Origin: Haematococcus lacustris
Taxonomy: Eukaryota > Chlorophyta > Chlorophyceae > Chlamydomonadales > Haematococcaceae
Assembly: GCA_030144725.1 (NCBI GenBank)
Contig: JASKMD010000027.1
Location: forward strand, 2,718,258-2,782,257
DNA length: 64,000 nucleotides
Direction: 5' to 3'
Of the stretch, positions 45,019-57,930 are shown piece after piece (position 1 is the first letter of the stretch; each line of letters starts with the position of its first letter). A program made the position numbers and the translations under genes. The notes under the pieces were generated by a model. That model did no database searches, had not been told where the DNA came from, and saw only the letters and a program-made list of their open reading frames with translations.

Positions 45019-48000
45019 ATGGCAGCAGCAACCCACACCGTCGGGTCCAGGGTATGGGTTAGGGACGACGTGGAGTCCTGGGTGAAAGGGGAAGTCGTGC
45101 GCGCTGACGGGCCCTTGCTGGTCGTGAGAACAGAGCGAAGTTCAGAAGTGAAGGCAAAGCCCGAGGATCTGCCACTGCAGAACCCGGATGCACAGAGCGT
45201 CGAGGTGCGTGCCAGCTGATGCGTTTTAACAGCGCGCCAGCAACAGCTCAAGTAAACCCTGACGCACGACACAAGCATCAGACTGGCTTATCGCGCAGGA
45301 CATGACTCGCCTGTCCTACCTGCACGAGCCCAGTGTTTTGTGGAATCTCAAATCGCGCTATCAGCACGATGACATCTACACCTTCACGGGCACTATCCTC
45401 ATTGCCGTGAACCCATTTGCCTCGCTGCCGCACCTGTATGGAAAGCACATGATGGACCAGTACAGGGGCGCTGATCTTGGGGAGCTCTCACCACATGTCT
45501 ACGCCATCGCAGACGCAGCTTACCGGCAAATGCGAAAAGAGTGGAAGGGTCAATCAATCCTGGTGCGTGGTGCATGGAGTGGGATGATGCCTGGCAATTG
45601 GGGGGTTCTTCATGTGCCTGCACTGTCCTCATGCCTTGCAGGTCAGTGGCGAGTCTGGCGCAGGCAAAACAGAGACCAGCAAGCTTATCATGAAGTACCT
45701 GGCATACATGGGCGGCTACTCAGCAATGGGCGAGAGCCAGACGAGCGGCAGGAGTGTGGAAGAGCAGGTCTGACAACCTCTTCAGCACAGCCATCTTAGG
45801 AGCAGCCCAGCCATGTGTTTCCATGCAAGCCATGTGATGCCCACAACGGTACAGCTGGCAAATAGCACAGCCAGAGCGGCATGCATTGCCACTGCCACAG
45901 GTCTTGGAGTCGAACCCTTTGCTGGAAGCGTTTGGCAATGCCAAGACTGTGCGCAACGACAACAGCAGTCGATTTGGCAAGTATGTCGAGATCAACTTCA
46001 ACAAGAAGGGCATCATCTCTGGAGCAGCCATCCGCACTTATCTGCTGGAGCGCAGCCGAGTAGTGGCAGTGAACAACCCAGAGCGCAACTACCACATCTT
46101 CTACCAGGTGCACCAGCCAGCCATATCACTCATGGCTGTATGCCCACATGCCACAGCAGCCCATCCCTCAGCCATTTGCCGTGATGCTGGGCCACAGCTA
46201 TGCTAGAAGTGGCAGGTTGGCTGAGCAGGCTGTGGAAGCTGACCAGCAAGGCTGCCTGGCTGCAAGGTTGGCTGGCGCGGCAGCTTGCCAGGGCTGGGCA
46301 TGGAGACGCTGTGCATGGTCATGGTGCCCCTGTGCAGTTGTGCGACGGTGCCAGCCCTGAGGAGCGGGCCAAGTGGCAGCTGACCAAAGCCAGCGACTTT
46401 CACTACCTGTCCCAGAGCACGTGCTATGACCTGCCTGGTGTCAATAACACCGAGGAGTACCAGGTAGGGGTGGTGGGAGGGGAAGGGAAAGGGCAGCATG
46501 CAGTCACCACCACGTGGCAAGCCTGGTGCAACATCTCATCACACAAGCCGCCCATCACACAAGTCCTGCACCCAGCAGCTCAGCATGGAGCACTTTACAT
46601 GGCAGCGGCCTGAATGTGCGAATGCACCTGTTGTGCCATGCAGCGCACCATCTTGGCAATGACGCGAGTGGGTATCCCCACTGACGACCAGGAGTCCATC
46701 TTTCAGACAGTGGCAGCCATCCTGCACCTCGGCAACATCACGTTTGCCATGGGCCCCAATGATGCTGCTGTGCCAGCACCCGGTGGCAAGGCAGCTCACC
46801 ACCTAGCCGCGGCAGGTGGGAGCAGCACAGCAGTCAGGCCGGTATGGGAAGACAGGCTGCAAGGGCGCGCTCTGTGTCACGGAGTGTGGCGCTGTGTCAT
46901 CAGCCTTGCAGCGACTCCCTGAGGAGTCCACCTCTGGCAATGTCATTGCTGCCCTAGCCCTGGATTCTCCCATGGCAGCAGGTCAACCCTGGCAATGTCC
47001 CTTCTGCCTAGGGTGCATATGGTGCTGCCCTGACAGTGGGTCCAGCTTGGTCTCACGCTGGGTGGCATGAGTGGTGCAGCGGGACACTCCTCCACTTAAC
47101 CAACTGTTCCCAGTAGCTGGCAGGGAGGTAACCCAAGCAATGCCTGCAACTCAACCTGAATGCCAGCGCTCATGCAGTAGTGACCATGATAGCCAGGGCG
47201 GGCAATAGCCAGCCAGCCCTTACTCTCGCACCCTAGCCTACCCCCTCATGTGATGTGTTGTGGCAGGGAAGGTGAACGCAGCGAACACACCTCATATCAT
47301 ATATGTATGAGTGATAGGCATCGTACGCTGCAAAGAAACAATGGAGGTACAGCAGCATGAGGTGCCTCCTCACCCACCTCCTCCCCATCCCCACCGTTGA
47401 CGCAGTTCTCACAGTTGTAGCATTCCACACATCTGCAATGTTCCTGCACTACAGATGCTCTTGATGCATGTGCCATCCTCGCCTTCCCCCCTGCTGCTGC
47501 CCTCATGCAGCCACGCTGCTGGGTGTGGATCAGGAGGGGCTGCTCAAGGCGTTAGCCACTCGCACTCGACAGACGCCTGAGGGGCCCATCGTCAGCCCTC
47601 TGGACCCCAAGGCAGCAACAGAGAACAGGGACTCCCTGGCCAAGATCATATACTCCAAGGCGAGCACCCAGCACACTGCCTGCTGCTCCACTGCAGGGTC
47701 AGAGATGTGTTCAGTAGTCAGCTAAAGGGCCTGCTGGTGTGGGATTACCTAAACTCAGCTGCGCCTCCACCAGATCTGCACAGCAGGAAAGGGACAGAGA
47801 GCTGTGCAGTAGGCACTGTTAGAACCTGGGTCCTACCTCCTACACAGGCTGGGCTGGGCTGTGCACAGCATGGGTGCTGCAGAGCAGGGTACAGCAGCTG
47901 CCAGTCTGCGACTACCTGCAGCCAACTGCACCTCCACCAGCTCTGCACAACAGGAAGGGGTTGCAGCGGCTGGCAAGTCTGCGACTTGAAGCCTTGCCTT

Positions 48001-51000
48001 GCTCCACCCCGACCTTGCTTCACTCTGTACTAGTGTTTTTCCCACCACCCACCCTTTACCCACGATTGCAATGCCGGAGACAGGCAAATAACAATGTGCG
48101 GCGCATTCGCCTGTAAGTATATATTGTTTCATGTCGACTTGATAGATTACTCCATGCTGCTTCCTGGTCACCACTTACAGATGTTTGACTGGCTGGTGGC
48201 CCGCATCAATGGTGCCATTGGCGAGGACACAGCATGTGCTGCCAGTGTGGGTGTTCTGGACATCTATGGGTTCGAGAGCTTCAAAACCAATGACTTTGAG
48301 CAGGTGCGCGGCAGTCGGCACCACCACCATGGTCTTGTATGTGAGCTGCTGCGTGGCCCTGCATTGCTTGCTTTTACAGAGTGAGGCAACCATTACATGG
48401 TCAGTTGGGCAGTGGGAGGCATTCACAAATAGGCTGCCTTGCACCAATGGGCATCATCCCATGTATGGTTGCTTGACACCAATAGTCATGAGTCACTTGG
48501 GGTTCTGGGTGCCGGGGATATGGGTTGCCATCATCACCGTCATCACCGGTGTCATCATCAACAGCAGCATCACATGGCACGTGCCGCTGTACATCATGGT
48601 GACAGGGAGTGGGCTGTGATGTGGGCACAGCCTACACCCGGCAACCCTCTGTGTGACACTGATCATGCAGCAGACATCTTTGCCTGGTTTCAGTGTGCAG
48701 GATGCTTGTACTGGGTGATGCACTCTCAAGTATGCGGCAACTCGTGCAGCGCAGCTGGTTATGTGAAGCACAGGTGTCATTCTTGATAAACACCATAAGG
48801 AGCTGATGGGCAGGCCTTCCATCCACATGTCCCAAGCCAGGTTAAGGCTAGGATGGTCTGGAATGTGGGCTTGCTTGGGTTTACAGCTGGAGGCAACCAC
48901 TAGATGGTCGGTTGAGCAGTGGGAGGCGACTTCAATGGATGAAGCCAGGCTAGGGCTGCAAGTACGATTTAACTAGTGGCTGCAGCCGATGCTGCTGCTG
49001 CTGTGCCTGGCTGTCCGCCACCTGCTGTTGTTGCCGTACAGTTCTGCATCAACCTGGCCAATGAGAAGCTCCAGCAGCACTTCAACCAGCACGTGTTCAA
49101 GATGGAGCAGGCTGAGTATGAGCGAGAGAAGATCGACTGGTCATACATCCAGGTGAGCTGCACCTGCAGCCCTAGGAGAACGATGGCTAGGGGGCTGTGT
49201 GCACGAGCACCCAGTCCCAATCCCATCACAGGCCTTGCTTGCGCATCAGAGCTGAGTCACAGCATTCTCACCTTCTTCACACACTCCATCACATTTGGCC
49301 TCTAGTTTGCCGTAGTACAAACTGCGATTGCCAGTCACTATCAGCCTTAATGTGCACCATACTGCCTTGTGCCATTGGCTGTGCAGTTTGTGGATAACCA
49401 GGACGTGCTGGACCTCATTGAGGGCAGGATGGGAATCCTAGACCTACTGGACGAGCAGTGCAGGTCAGGCATCTTCCAAGCCCATTCCAATCATCTGTCC
49501 CCCTGCGCCCTACTGTGGCAGCAGCTTTGCATGAGTCTAGCTTCACATCACCAGTCCACAGGTCAGGGGTGCTGCAGGGAAGCTGAACAGCTGCGGGCTA
49601 TTCCCGTTAAAGGCTTCACCTCTGTGGCATTGATATCTCTAGATGCTTGCTGCTTAATGCACACAAATGCTGCCACCATGATTCCTTGCAGCCTGCCTGT
49701 CTGCCTCCCTGCCAACGCCGCTGGTTGCCACACTGCTGACTGCCTTCCAGTCTGTCTGCCTCCCTGCCAATGCCGCTGGTTGCCACACCGCTGACTGCCT
49801 GGTGGGCTGTCTGCCTGTGCCGGGTAGCTCAGGTTCCCAACCTCCACGGGCTCCGACCTGGCGCAGAAGCTGTACTGCACAGCCAGCGTCAAGGACAGCC
49901 GGCGCTTCAGCAAGCCCAAGACCTCCACCTCCGCCTTCACCGTGGACCACTACGCTGGCAACGTCGTGTATGAGACAGCCAACTTCTTGGTAAGGAGGCA
50001 CATGCACACCAGGTCGCAAAGCATCAGGGGATGGTGGAGGCGGTGGTAATGGTGGTGGCGGTGATGGTGATGATGGTTGCTGTGATGGTGGTGATGGTGT
50101 TGACTGCTGGCATGCATGACTACATCTGCAACTCTGTCAGGAAGCAGTCTAGCAATATGACGAGAGTCAAACGCAGTGGCATGCTAGCAGAGCTTGTTTA
50201 ACCTGCAAGGTATTTGGCCATGAGGGAGCACTCATGGGCGTGCATGTTGTCCTGCCTCCTTAATGTGCTGGCTAACCGTCACCACAGCTGCCATTGCATG
50301 TCAGCTCACCATTTTGTGTGTAGCGTCCCTCCACCCCCACCTACTACCTCTCCCTCCTACCTCTCCCTCCTACACTATTAGTATCATCTGATCAGTTGCC
50401 AGGCCACAGGGTCTGATGTTGGTCTTGCCAGTGTGAGTGTCTTGACAGTGGGTGCGCCTACCACTGCTGCGCTGCAGGACAAGAACAAAGACTTCGTGGT
50501 GTTTGAACACCAGATCCTCCTTGCTGGCTCTGGCAGCCCCTTCATCTCAGCTCTGTTCACAGATCCATCTGGACAAGGTGCAGCACCTATGACCGCAACC
50601 CAGCAGCAAGCACTGTGCAGCAAGCAGAAAGCAACACTAACCTGGTGCCTTGCCTCTGTGCATGCCTTGCCACATCCTGTGTGCAAGTTGCTATGAGCTC
50701 TTACCCTGGCTATCCATCCCCACCCAATTCATACTTGTGTATGGTGCCCGTTTGTACCCAATCATGTCCATCTGCGCTCCATGTCCGAGTAGCCTTTCAT
50801 ACCCATTGATGCGAAGGACCAGGCCTGCCCATCTACCCATCTGCCCAGGCTAGCCCATCTGTTCTAAGACCTTGGCTAACCCTAGAATGTACAAGTAGCA
50901 TACCAGCAGTGCTGGTGCCTTCCACTGGATGCAGGTGCAGCTGTAGGCACCCCTGGTGGCAAGCCCATGATGAAGGGCTTTAAGTTCAACTCCGTGGGCA

Positions 51001-53353
51001 GCCAGTTTAAGAAGCAGCTGGCTGAGTTGATGACTGCGCTGCACCTCATGGAGCCGCACTACATCCGCTGCATAAAGCCCAACTCCTTCAACAAGCCCAC
51101 GCAGTTTGAGAACACCAACGTGCTGCAACAGCTGCGTTGTGGAGGTGAGAGAGGCAGTCCACTTTTGACTTGTTGGTGCTGGATGAAGCTGGCGATGCTC
51201 GTCTCTGTCAGCCTTGCTGCATGGCTTCAGAGGCTCCAAGGCGGGCTGGCAGGCAGGCAGTAAGGAAGGAGGTGGCCCCTGAGTTCCCTCCCATCAAACA
51301 TAGCGTGTCAAGCAATAACATCATCACTGCACCTCTCACAATGCATCACCATAACACCACACTGCACACAGGCTGGCGGTAAAGCCATCAGCACCGAGCT
51401 GCTGCAAGGAAAAGGTTGCTAGCTTGCTAGCTTTGCTTGACAGGAGCAAAACAGGCTGCAAGGCTGTACTGAAACAGGTGCTATAACACTCTTTGCAAAA
51501 TGGACCGCCAATGCCGGCAGCACTCATCCTGGTCTATCTAATGGTCATAAGGCTGTGGAGCCAGTTGAAGGCAACAATCAAAGCATCTCATAAGACAGGT
51601 AGCTGGCCTGCGCTGGAGTGCTAGACAGGTATCCATGGATCCCACTTACAGACTTGACTCCTTGGAAGCTGGCCTGCGTTGCAGTATTGCGGGTGGCTGT
51701 GTGCTGTTACTGTGCAGGTGGCCTACCCAGATGCACCTGTCTGCAAGAGCGCTGTTAAATCACACACACCGCCATGCTTGCCACAGCCTTCATTTCACCT
51801 CACCTGCTGCCCCTCACCCAATCGCCAAGTGTATTGCCTGCCTGCCTGCTGCCTCGCTGCAGGTGTGCTGGAGGCGGTACGCATCAGCTGCGCAGGCTTT
51901 CCTTCCAAGCGGCCTTACCCAGACTTTGTGGACCACTTCTGGCCCCTGGTGCCTGGCTTGCTGCGTGACCCCAGCCTGGACGACCGGGAGCTGACCCGAG
52001 CTATCATCAAGGTCGCGGGCATCACTGACTGCCAGCTGGGGGCCACCAAGGTGTGCCGCTGTGCAACTGTCAGTTTGTGCTGGTGGCATCATCACCATCA
52101 TCAACACAGGTCATTCCATGATTCCTGCTTGCTTGATGCAAGAACGCCATGCATAGCAAGTTCGGCACATGCCTAGTCATTATTGGTCACTCATTCGGTC
52201 ACTGCATGCATACCCTTTTAAAATGTGGCGCCCTCCCTAGTTTATGGGCCTGGTTTATTGAAGTTCTCCCTGTTGCTATCTGTTGCTGTGGCTGGCTGCC
52301 GCAAGGCTGCTGCTGTCAAACCCTGCCCTGCCTTACCCTGCTCTACCCTGCTTTACCCTGCCCTGCACAAGGTGTTTCTCCGAGCTGGGGGCATGGCCCA
52401 ACTTGACAAGCTGCGCACTGACCGGCTCAACGGCGCAGCCACTCGCATCCAGTGCTCAGTGCGGCGCTGGCTGGCGCAGCGTTCCTACCAGCGCACCAAG
52501 GCTGCCGTGCTGCTGCTGCAACGCACTGTCAGGGCTCGGGCTGCCCGCAGTGTGGCAGCCAGCTTGCGCCGGGAGAAGGCAGCTGTCACAGTCCAGGTGG
52601 GGCAGCTGCAAGGGGCCAGATTGAGCTGCTCCTGCTGCTGTGATCAAGCTCTAGCCGCAGCCCTTGCCCTAGCTGCAGCCCTTGTCCTGTGCCACGCTCT
52701 TATTGCTGTCCCAGCACTTCAAAGACTTAGGCACCCCTTCTGAAGCCTCTGCTGTTGTGACCCCACCCTGCCCCGTCGATAGCATCTGCTCTGAATGTGG
52801 CAGGTGCCCATTGTCTCGCCCTTCCTTCTGCCCCTGCTCCTGGCCCAGCTCTAAAGAGCAGGAACATTGCCTAGCTCTGTTTGTGCCATGCGCAATTCCT
52901 CAGCCATGTCCCTTGCTGCACCCTGACTGCACCTACTCAGCCTCTGAGATGCAGCCATGCCCCTTCCTGCACCCTGTTGCACACCGCTACACACCACTGC
53001 ACCACATTGCACCCTGACTGCATCCCTCACCCCCAACCTGGATGGCATGCTTGCCCCACAAACTTCCCAGCCCCTACTCCACTATGCCACCTGCCCCTCC
53101 GCCCTCCTGCCTTGCCATGCAGAGCTACTTCCGTGGCCACGTGGTGCGATCAGAGTATGAGGCTGTGCGGGCGGCAGTGCTCACAGTCCAGTCCATCTGG
53201 CGGGGCCGCAACGCCCGGGACCGCTTCGATGGTCTGCGCCGCCAGCGCGCGGCTCTGGACCTGCAGGCCACCTGGCGCATGCTGCTGGCCCGCCGTGCGT
53301 ACCAGGCCCAAGTGGCCGCGGCTGTGAAGCTGCAGTGCGCCTACCGCTGCTTG
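45019..53353 (+). CDS. myosin heavy chain, class XI/V-like (3' part lost in assembly gap)
   Basis: Sixteen exons in phase: 45019–45204, 45299–45562, 45642–45767, 45901–46107, 46338–46463, 46644–46815, 47511–47659, 48181–48303, 49042–49152, 49387–49463, 49833–49989, 50478–50577, 50935–51144, 51863–52050, 52372–52596 and 53123–53353. They encode about 820 residues: an SH3-like N-domain ([20 protein letters not shown]), motor with P-loop GESGAGKT, switch [10 protein letters not shown], switch [10 protein letters not shown], actin-binding [14 protein letters not shown], converter, then about six IQ motifs ([31 protein letters not shown] and others). Six IQs and the N-domain fit class V/XI actin motors that carry organelles. 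Coiled coil and DIL tail are not present; the gap begins 147 bp after exon 16. Intron 7 starts with GC instead of GT. Confidence 0.95.
49682..49800 (+). repeat. tandem duplication of about 56 bp in myosin intron 10
   Basis: Two nearly identical units (CTGTCTGCCTCCCTGCCAA, then GCCGCTGGTTGCCACAC) lie just upstream of the exon 11 acceptor. Confidence 0.85.
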
Positions 53354-53500
53354 GTGGGTATTGTGCGCAAGGTGGCGTATTGTCATCATGATTATCATTG
53401 TTACATGGCATGTACCTGCTGCTCCATGTTGTTTTTGCATGCTTTTGATGTACATGCTGTGGCTGATGCAGTCGTCATTTGGATTCAGAACAGCAGAAGG

Positions 53501-54000
53501 NNNNNNNNNNNNNNNNNNNNNNNNNNNNNNNNNNNNNNNNNNNNNNNNNNNNNNNNNNNNNNNNNNNNNNNNNNNNNNNNNNNNNNNNNNNNNNNNNNNN
53601 NNNNNNNNNNNNNNNNNNNNNNNNNNNNNNNNNNNNNNNNNNNNNNNNNNNNNNNNNNNNNNNNNNNNNNNNNNNNNNNNNNNNNNNNNNNNNNNNNNNN
53701 NNNNNNNNNNNNNNNNNNNNNNNNNNNNNNNNNNNNNNNNNNNNNNNNNNNNNNNNNNNNNNNNNNNNNNNNNNNNNNNNNNNNNNNNNNNNNNNNNNNN
53801 NNNNNNNNNNNNNNNNNNNNNNNNNNNNNNNNNNNNNNNNNNNNNNNNNNNNNNNNNNNNNNNNNNNNNNNNNNNNNNNNNNNNNNNNNNNNNNNNNNNN
53901 NNNNNNNNNNNNNNNNNNNNNNNNNNNNNNNNNNNNNNNNNNNNNNNNNNNNNNNNNNNNNNNNNNNNNNNNNNNNNNNNNNNNNNNNNNNNNNNNNNNN
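53501..54000. other. assembly gap of 500 N
   Basis: A run of exactly 500 undetermined bases, a typical placeholder size. It separates the truncated myosin gene from an inverted copy of the GRAM–VASt 5' region. Confidence 0.99.
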
Positions 54001-57000
54001 CGCCCCTCTCGCATGCTTGGGCACATCTTGGTGTTCCATGCATTCTCATGACAGCATGGTTGCATGCAGGCCATGAGCTGTTGCAGCCAGACATCTATTT
54101 CAAATTGAAAGTGGGTGTGTTTTGGGGAACCAATCTGCCATGTCAGGGTGAGGGTGGGGTTCCCCACATGGTCGTTTGCGCAGCCAAGGGATGTCACATG
54201 CAGCTGGAATGCATACATAATCATTCATATAAATAAATACCCACATAATGTATGTATTATGAAGAACAAATATGAAATTGTAGTGATGAACAAATGAACG
54301 AACGAACGAATGAACTAATGCTTGGCTGCAGGTTGAGGAGCTGGTGGCCCGGTGGGAGCAAACCTCACACCACCACATGCCAGCACATGGAAAACCAGCA
54401 CAGGCATCACATGGCAAACAGACTTAAGAGGCTGGACAAGTGCATGCGGTCATGGACGATGATGGCGATGGAGCCAGGTGGAGACAAGCACAGCATCCAG
54501 GGTGGCAGCCACACACCTGGCTTGTGGCCTGGATGAGGTCCAGCCATCCCATGCTTCTTGCTCTGCCTCAGCCGAGCTGCAGCTGGTCTGCAGGCAAGCA
54601 GCGAGCAGAGTGCACACGCAGCCTCAGCCACAGCTGCTACCAAGCAAGGCAGGATGCAGTCAAGCAGCGGGTCTGCAGTCAAGCAGCAGGTCTGCAGTCA
54701 AGCAGCGGGTCTGCAGTCAAGCAGTGGGTCTGCAGTCAAGCAGCGGGTCTGCAGTCAAGCAGCGGCAGCGGCAGCTGGGTGATCATGGTGAGCATGGTAA
54801 GGGAGGGCCAAGCCTCCACCCACCCACTCGGACCCAATGGCAGGCAGCTATGCGCCAGGCCTCATGGAGCAGGGAGCAGAGGGCCCACACACCAGGTCTG
54901 AGTCACCCAGGTGAGTAAAATAGGAGAGGAACTAGGTGAGTCACCTACCCGCCCGGACCCAGGCCCCCAACCTTAGACCCTTGGCAGGCAACTAGGCGCA
55001 TGGCCTTAGGAAGCCGAGTTGGGGCACACACAGCCGTGCTGAAATGCGGCGTGCACGTGACTAGACCTCTGCCACAGCTGCTACCGAACCAGCAGGACGC
55101 AGCAGGCCTGAACAGCCATGTGTCTGAACTGAACGTGCTAAGCGGCCACACATCCAGCACCCATAAGAGCACTCTCCCCACCCCTCCTCCTCTTCTGCCT
55201 TGCCCAGTGCTCCGCCCTGCCTCTCACCACGGCATGTACAAGCACCCACCCACACGAGCAGAACCATGAACTGAACCATGAACCAAACAGCTGAGTGACC
55301 CCTACAGACCTAATCTGTGGTGAGGGAGAAGCCCTTCTCACCCGCTGCAGCTGCATGGCGCTCCCTACCCCTCCTCCCCGCTGCCTTCCCCGCTGACCCC
55401 TGCCCACAGCTCTGCCACTGGGGCTGCCTTGCGCTGGGGCTGCCTTGCAACCTCGACCTCTTGCATGGACCAGCGGCCGCGCACGTGACTAGACCTCTTG
55501 CATAGACCAGCCAGCCCAGGCCGCCAGGCCACCCAGCCATGTGCCCCTCACCACTCCTCATGATGACTCGTTGATAGCCTCAAGTTCCACCACTGAGCCT
55601 GTCCTTTGCCCCGTTAGCCCAGCTTAACCCTAACCCTACTCAGGTAGCACCTCAAACAGCAACTCAGGCACCAACCCCTGCCTAAACCTAACCCTACTTT
55701 GGCAGAATCTCAGGCAGCAGCTCATGCAGTATCTCAGGCAGCAGCTTATGCGGCAGCTCAAGCAGCATCTCAGGCAGCAAGACTGAGACTGTGCAGCCCA
55801 TGGGGCCCTGCCTCACTTTGCGTGGCTCCAGCACTGCATGATGATGCGGAACGCGTCCTCCCTGGACAGGAAGCTGGTGAAGAACTCGCGCGCAGTGCGG
55901 CCATCTGACCTCTGCACCTCCACCTGTGCACCCGGGCCACAGCCACAGCCGTGTGGGAAGCAGCAGGGGTGGTGAGGCAGGCAGCAGGGGTGGTGAGGCA
56001 GGCAGCAGGGGTGGTGAGGCAGGCAGCAGGGGTGGTGAGGCAGGCAGCAGGGGTGGGCTCAGCAGCTGCCAGTGAGTAACAGGTGCAGGGAGGCTGCAGC
56101 AGCTCAACACCTGGTCCAATGGCTAGGTGCCCACAGGCCCCTGTGATAGAGGCTTGTAGGCACGCCACATGAATGGCTGACAGCCATGCCACATCAGCTT
56201 GCAAAGCACGTGCAAGGCTTCATCTCCAGGGTGCATGGGCGCATGGCAGGTGGGAGTGAGCTGCAAGCTGGCTGCTGGCTGCTGCTGCTGGCTGCTCCAT
56301 GACTATGCACGCTGACTGGCCTGGGCTGCGCTGGGAAGAGCTCGCCGCCTGGACTTGGTTCCCACAGCGGAAGCAGAAGCAGCAGCAACTGTGGTTATGG
56401 TGCCAGCGGAAGCTGCGAGCAAGGTGCGCACCTCAATGGAGTTGGGGAAGCGAAAGTGGCTCTTCTTCCGCACACCCACCACATCCTGCACTCACACATC
56501 TAGGGGCTGAGGCAGTGAGTAAGGAAGGTCATACGGCCGGGCATCACACAGCTTACAGGAAGAGCTTGAAGACAACTGGCCCCTTTCCATAGCCACAAGC
56601 TGCAGGCAGACCAAGCTTAAGTTGGCAATGGCATGAAAGGACCCTATCTTAGTCAACCTGTCAGCCTAAGTCACTAAGGAATATAAGCCACCGTAGACTG
56701 AGGTAGGGTCCTGCAGCTCACTGCATGGTCGTTGTGTGCCTAGCCAGTGGGCAGTGCCTCACCTCAAAGTTTATGACCTTCTTCTTGGAAAAGCCAAACA
56801 CATTGCTGTGGAAGCATAAGTAGTGATCAAATACATACATACGCCCCTGCATGATGGACAACACATGATGGACAGAGATGATGGTAGATCTGATGCCATG
56901 CAGGCTGGTGTGAAATGTGACTGCTAGCCCTGTAACCTTGATCGTATCATGAGGTGCAGTCAGGCTGGCTCACGCAGCACAGGTTCTGTCACAGGTCCTG

Positions 57001-57930
57001 TCGCTGCATAGAGGTGCATTGATGGTTTTGACAATCACTGGACGGGTGCTGTCCCAGGTGCTATCGCTGCAGAGATGCGCTGGTGAGGAATGCACAGGCA
57101 CTGCTTGCCTGAAGCAGCACATTCTTCCGCAGTGCACACCAGTACTCCTCCAACAGATTCTGCAAGGGTCAGCGGCCGCCACGCCTTGGACGGCCCACAG
57201 GTTTACAGGTCGCGAGCCAAGGCTAGCAACATGTCGTACGGATGTACGGCCCCACCTCCGTGCCAGGGATGCCGAACCAGTTGCTCAGCTCCTCACTTCG
57301 TGACATAACCCGTGAGAAGAAGCTACCAACCGTGAGAGTCTGGGAGCCAGACGGGAGTCGCCAGCCTGATCCGCTATCGCCAGTGGCAGAGGGACGCTGC
57401 TGGTCTCGGCAATCCAGGCTGTCGGTGCCATGGTGACTCGGTGCAATGGGGGTCAAGGGTGGGATTGCGGAGGTGCTGTTAGCGCGGCTTTCCAGCTGCA
57501 TTGCTCTGTTGGGTTACTATCTTTGTTCAATTATGACAAGAATTGTGTCGGTGGTGTCCTGTCTAATCGAGTAGTAGTCGCACTGCGACGGGGTGAAATG
57601 GATACATCGGTCAAAGATAAGGGCGCGGACGTGCCGGCTCATGCATCATCGGATGTAATCATTTGTAACCTTTGCACCGTATGTGCACGCTGAGATTGAC
57701 GACAGCATAGAAAGCAAACGTTATTTTGCCTCATGTCGTAGCCATGCCACCGGCAGGAGGTCCGACCTACCCCTAGTGCTCCCCAGCTGTCCCCAGCTGA
57801 GCTGTGTCGAATTGGGCGTACGACAAGTTGTTGTCCCACCACCACGGGTCTTCGTTTTCATGAAGCCAGCCACTTCCCTCCAGCAAATCACGTCCTCTCC
57901 TATACAATGGGTGCGATGCAGTGATGAAAA
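54001..57930 (-). repeat. inverted near-identical copy of 8345–13140
   Basis: Read on the minus strand, this block matches 8345–8489 plus 9402–13140. It includes the same minisatellites, exons and intergenic sequence. Identity looks very high between 54300 and 57930 and lower (by eye near 80 percent) in the AT-rich part at 54001–54300. It lacks the hAT insertion and carries small length differences. It starts immediately at the N gap. Confidence 0.95.
54517..57501 (-). CDS. partial second copy of the GRAM–VASt gene (exons 1–6)
   Basis: Exons on the minus strand are 57256–57501, 57109–57159, 56763–56846, 56432–56485, 55817–55923 and 54517–54587. All are open, have the same phases as the copy at 9687 and keep the GC donor of intron 2. 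Exon 1 is 9 bp longer than in the first copy, an in-frame difference that supports real coding. The GRAM domain is therefore intact, while the linker, VASt domain and membrane segment would lie beyond the gap or do not exist. It is either a segmental duplication or the other haplotype placed here by scaffolding. Confidence 0.8.

Noticed and set aside
47700..47990. Two similar Pro-rich frames in myosin intron 7
   Set aside because: Diverged direct repeats inside an intron defined by conserved flanking motor exons; no coding support.
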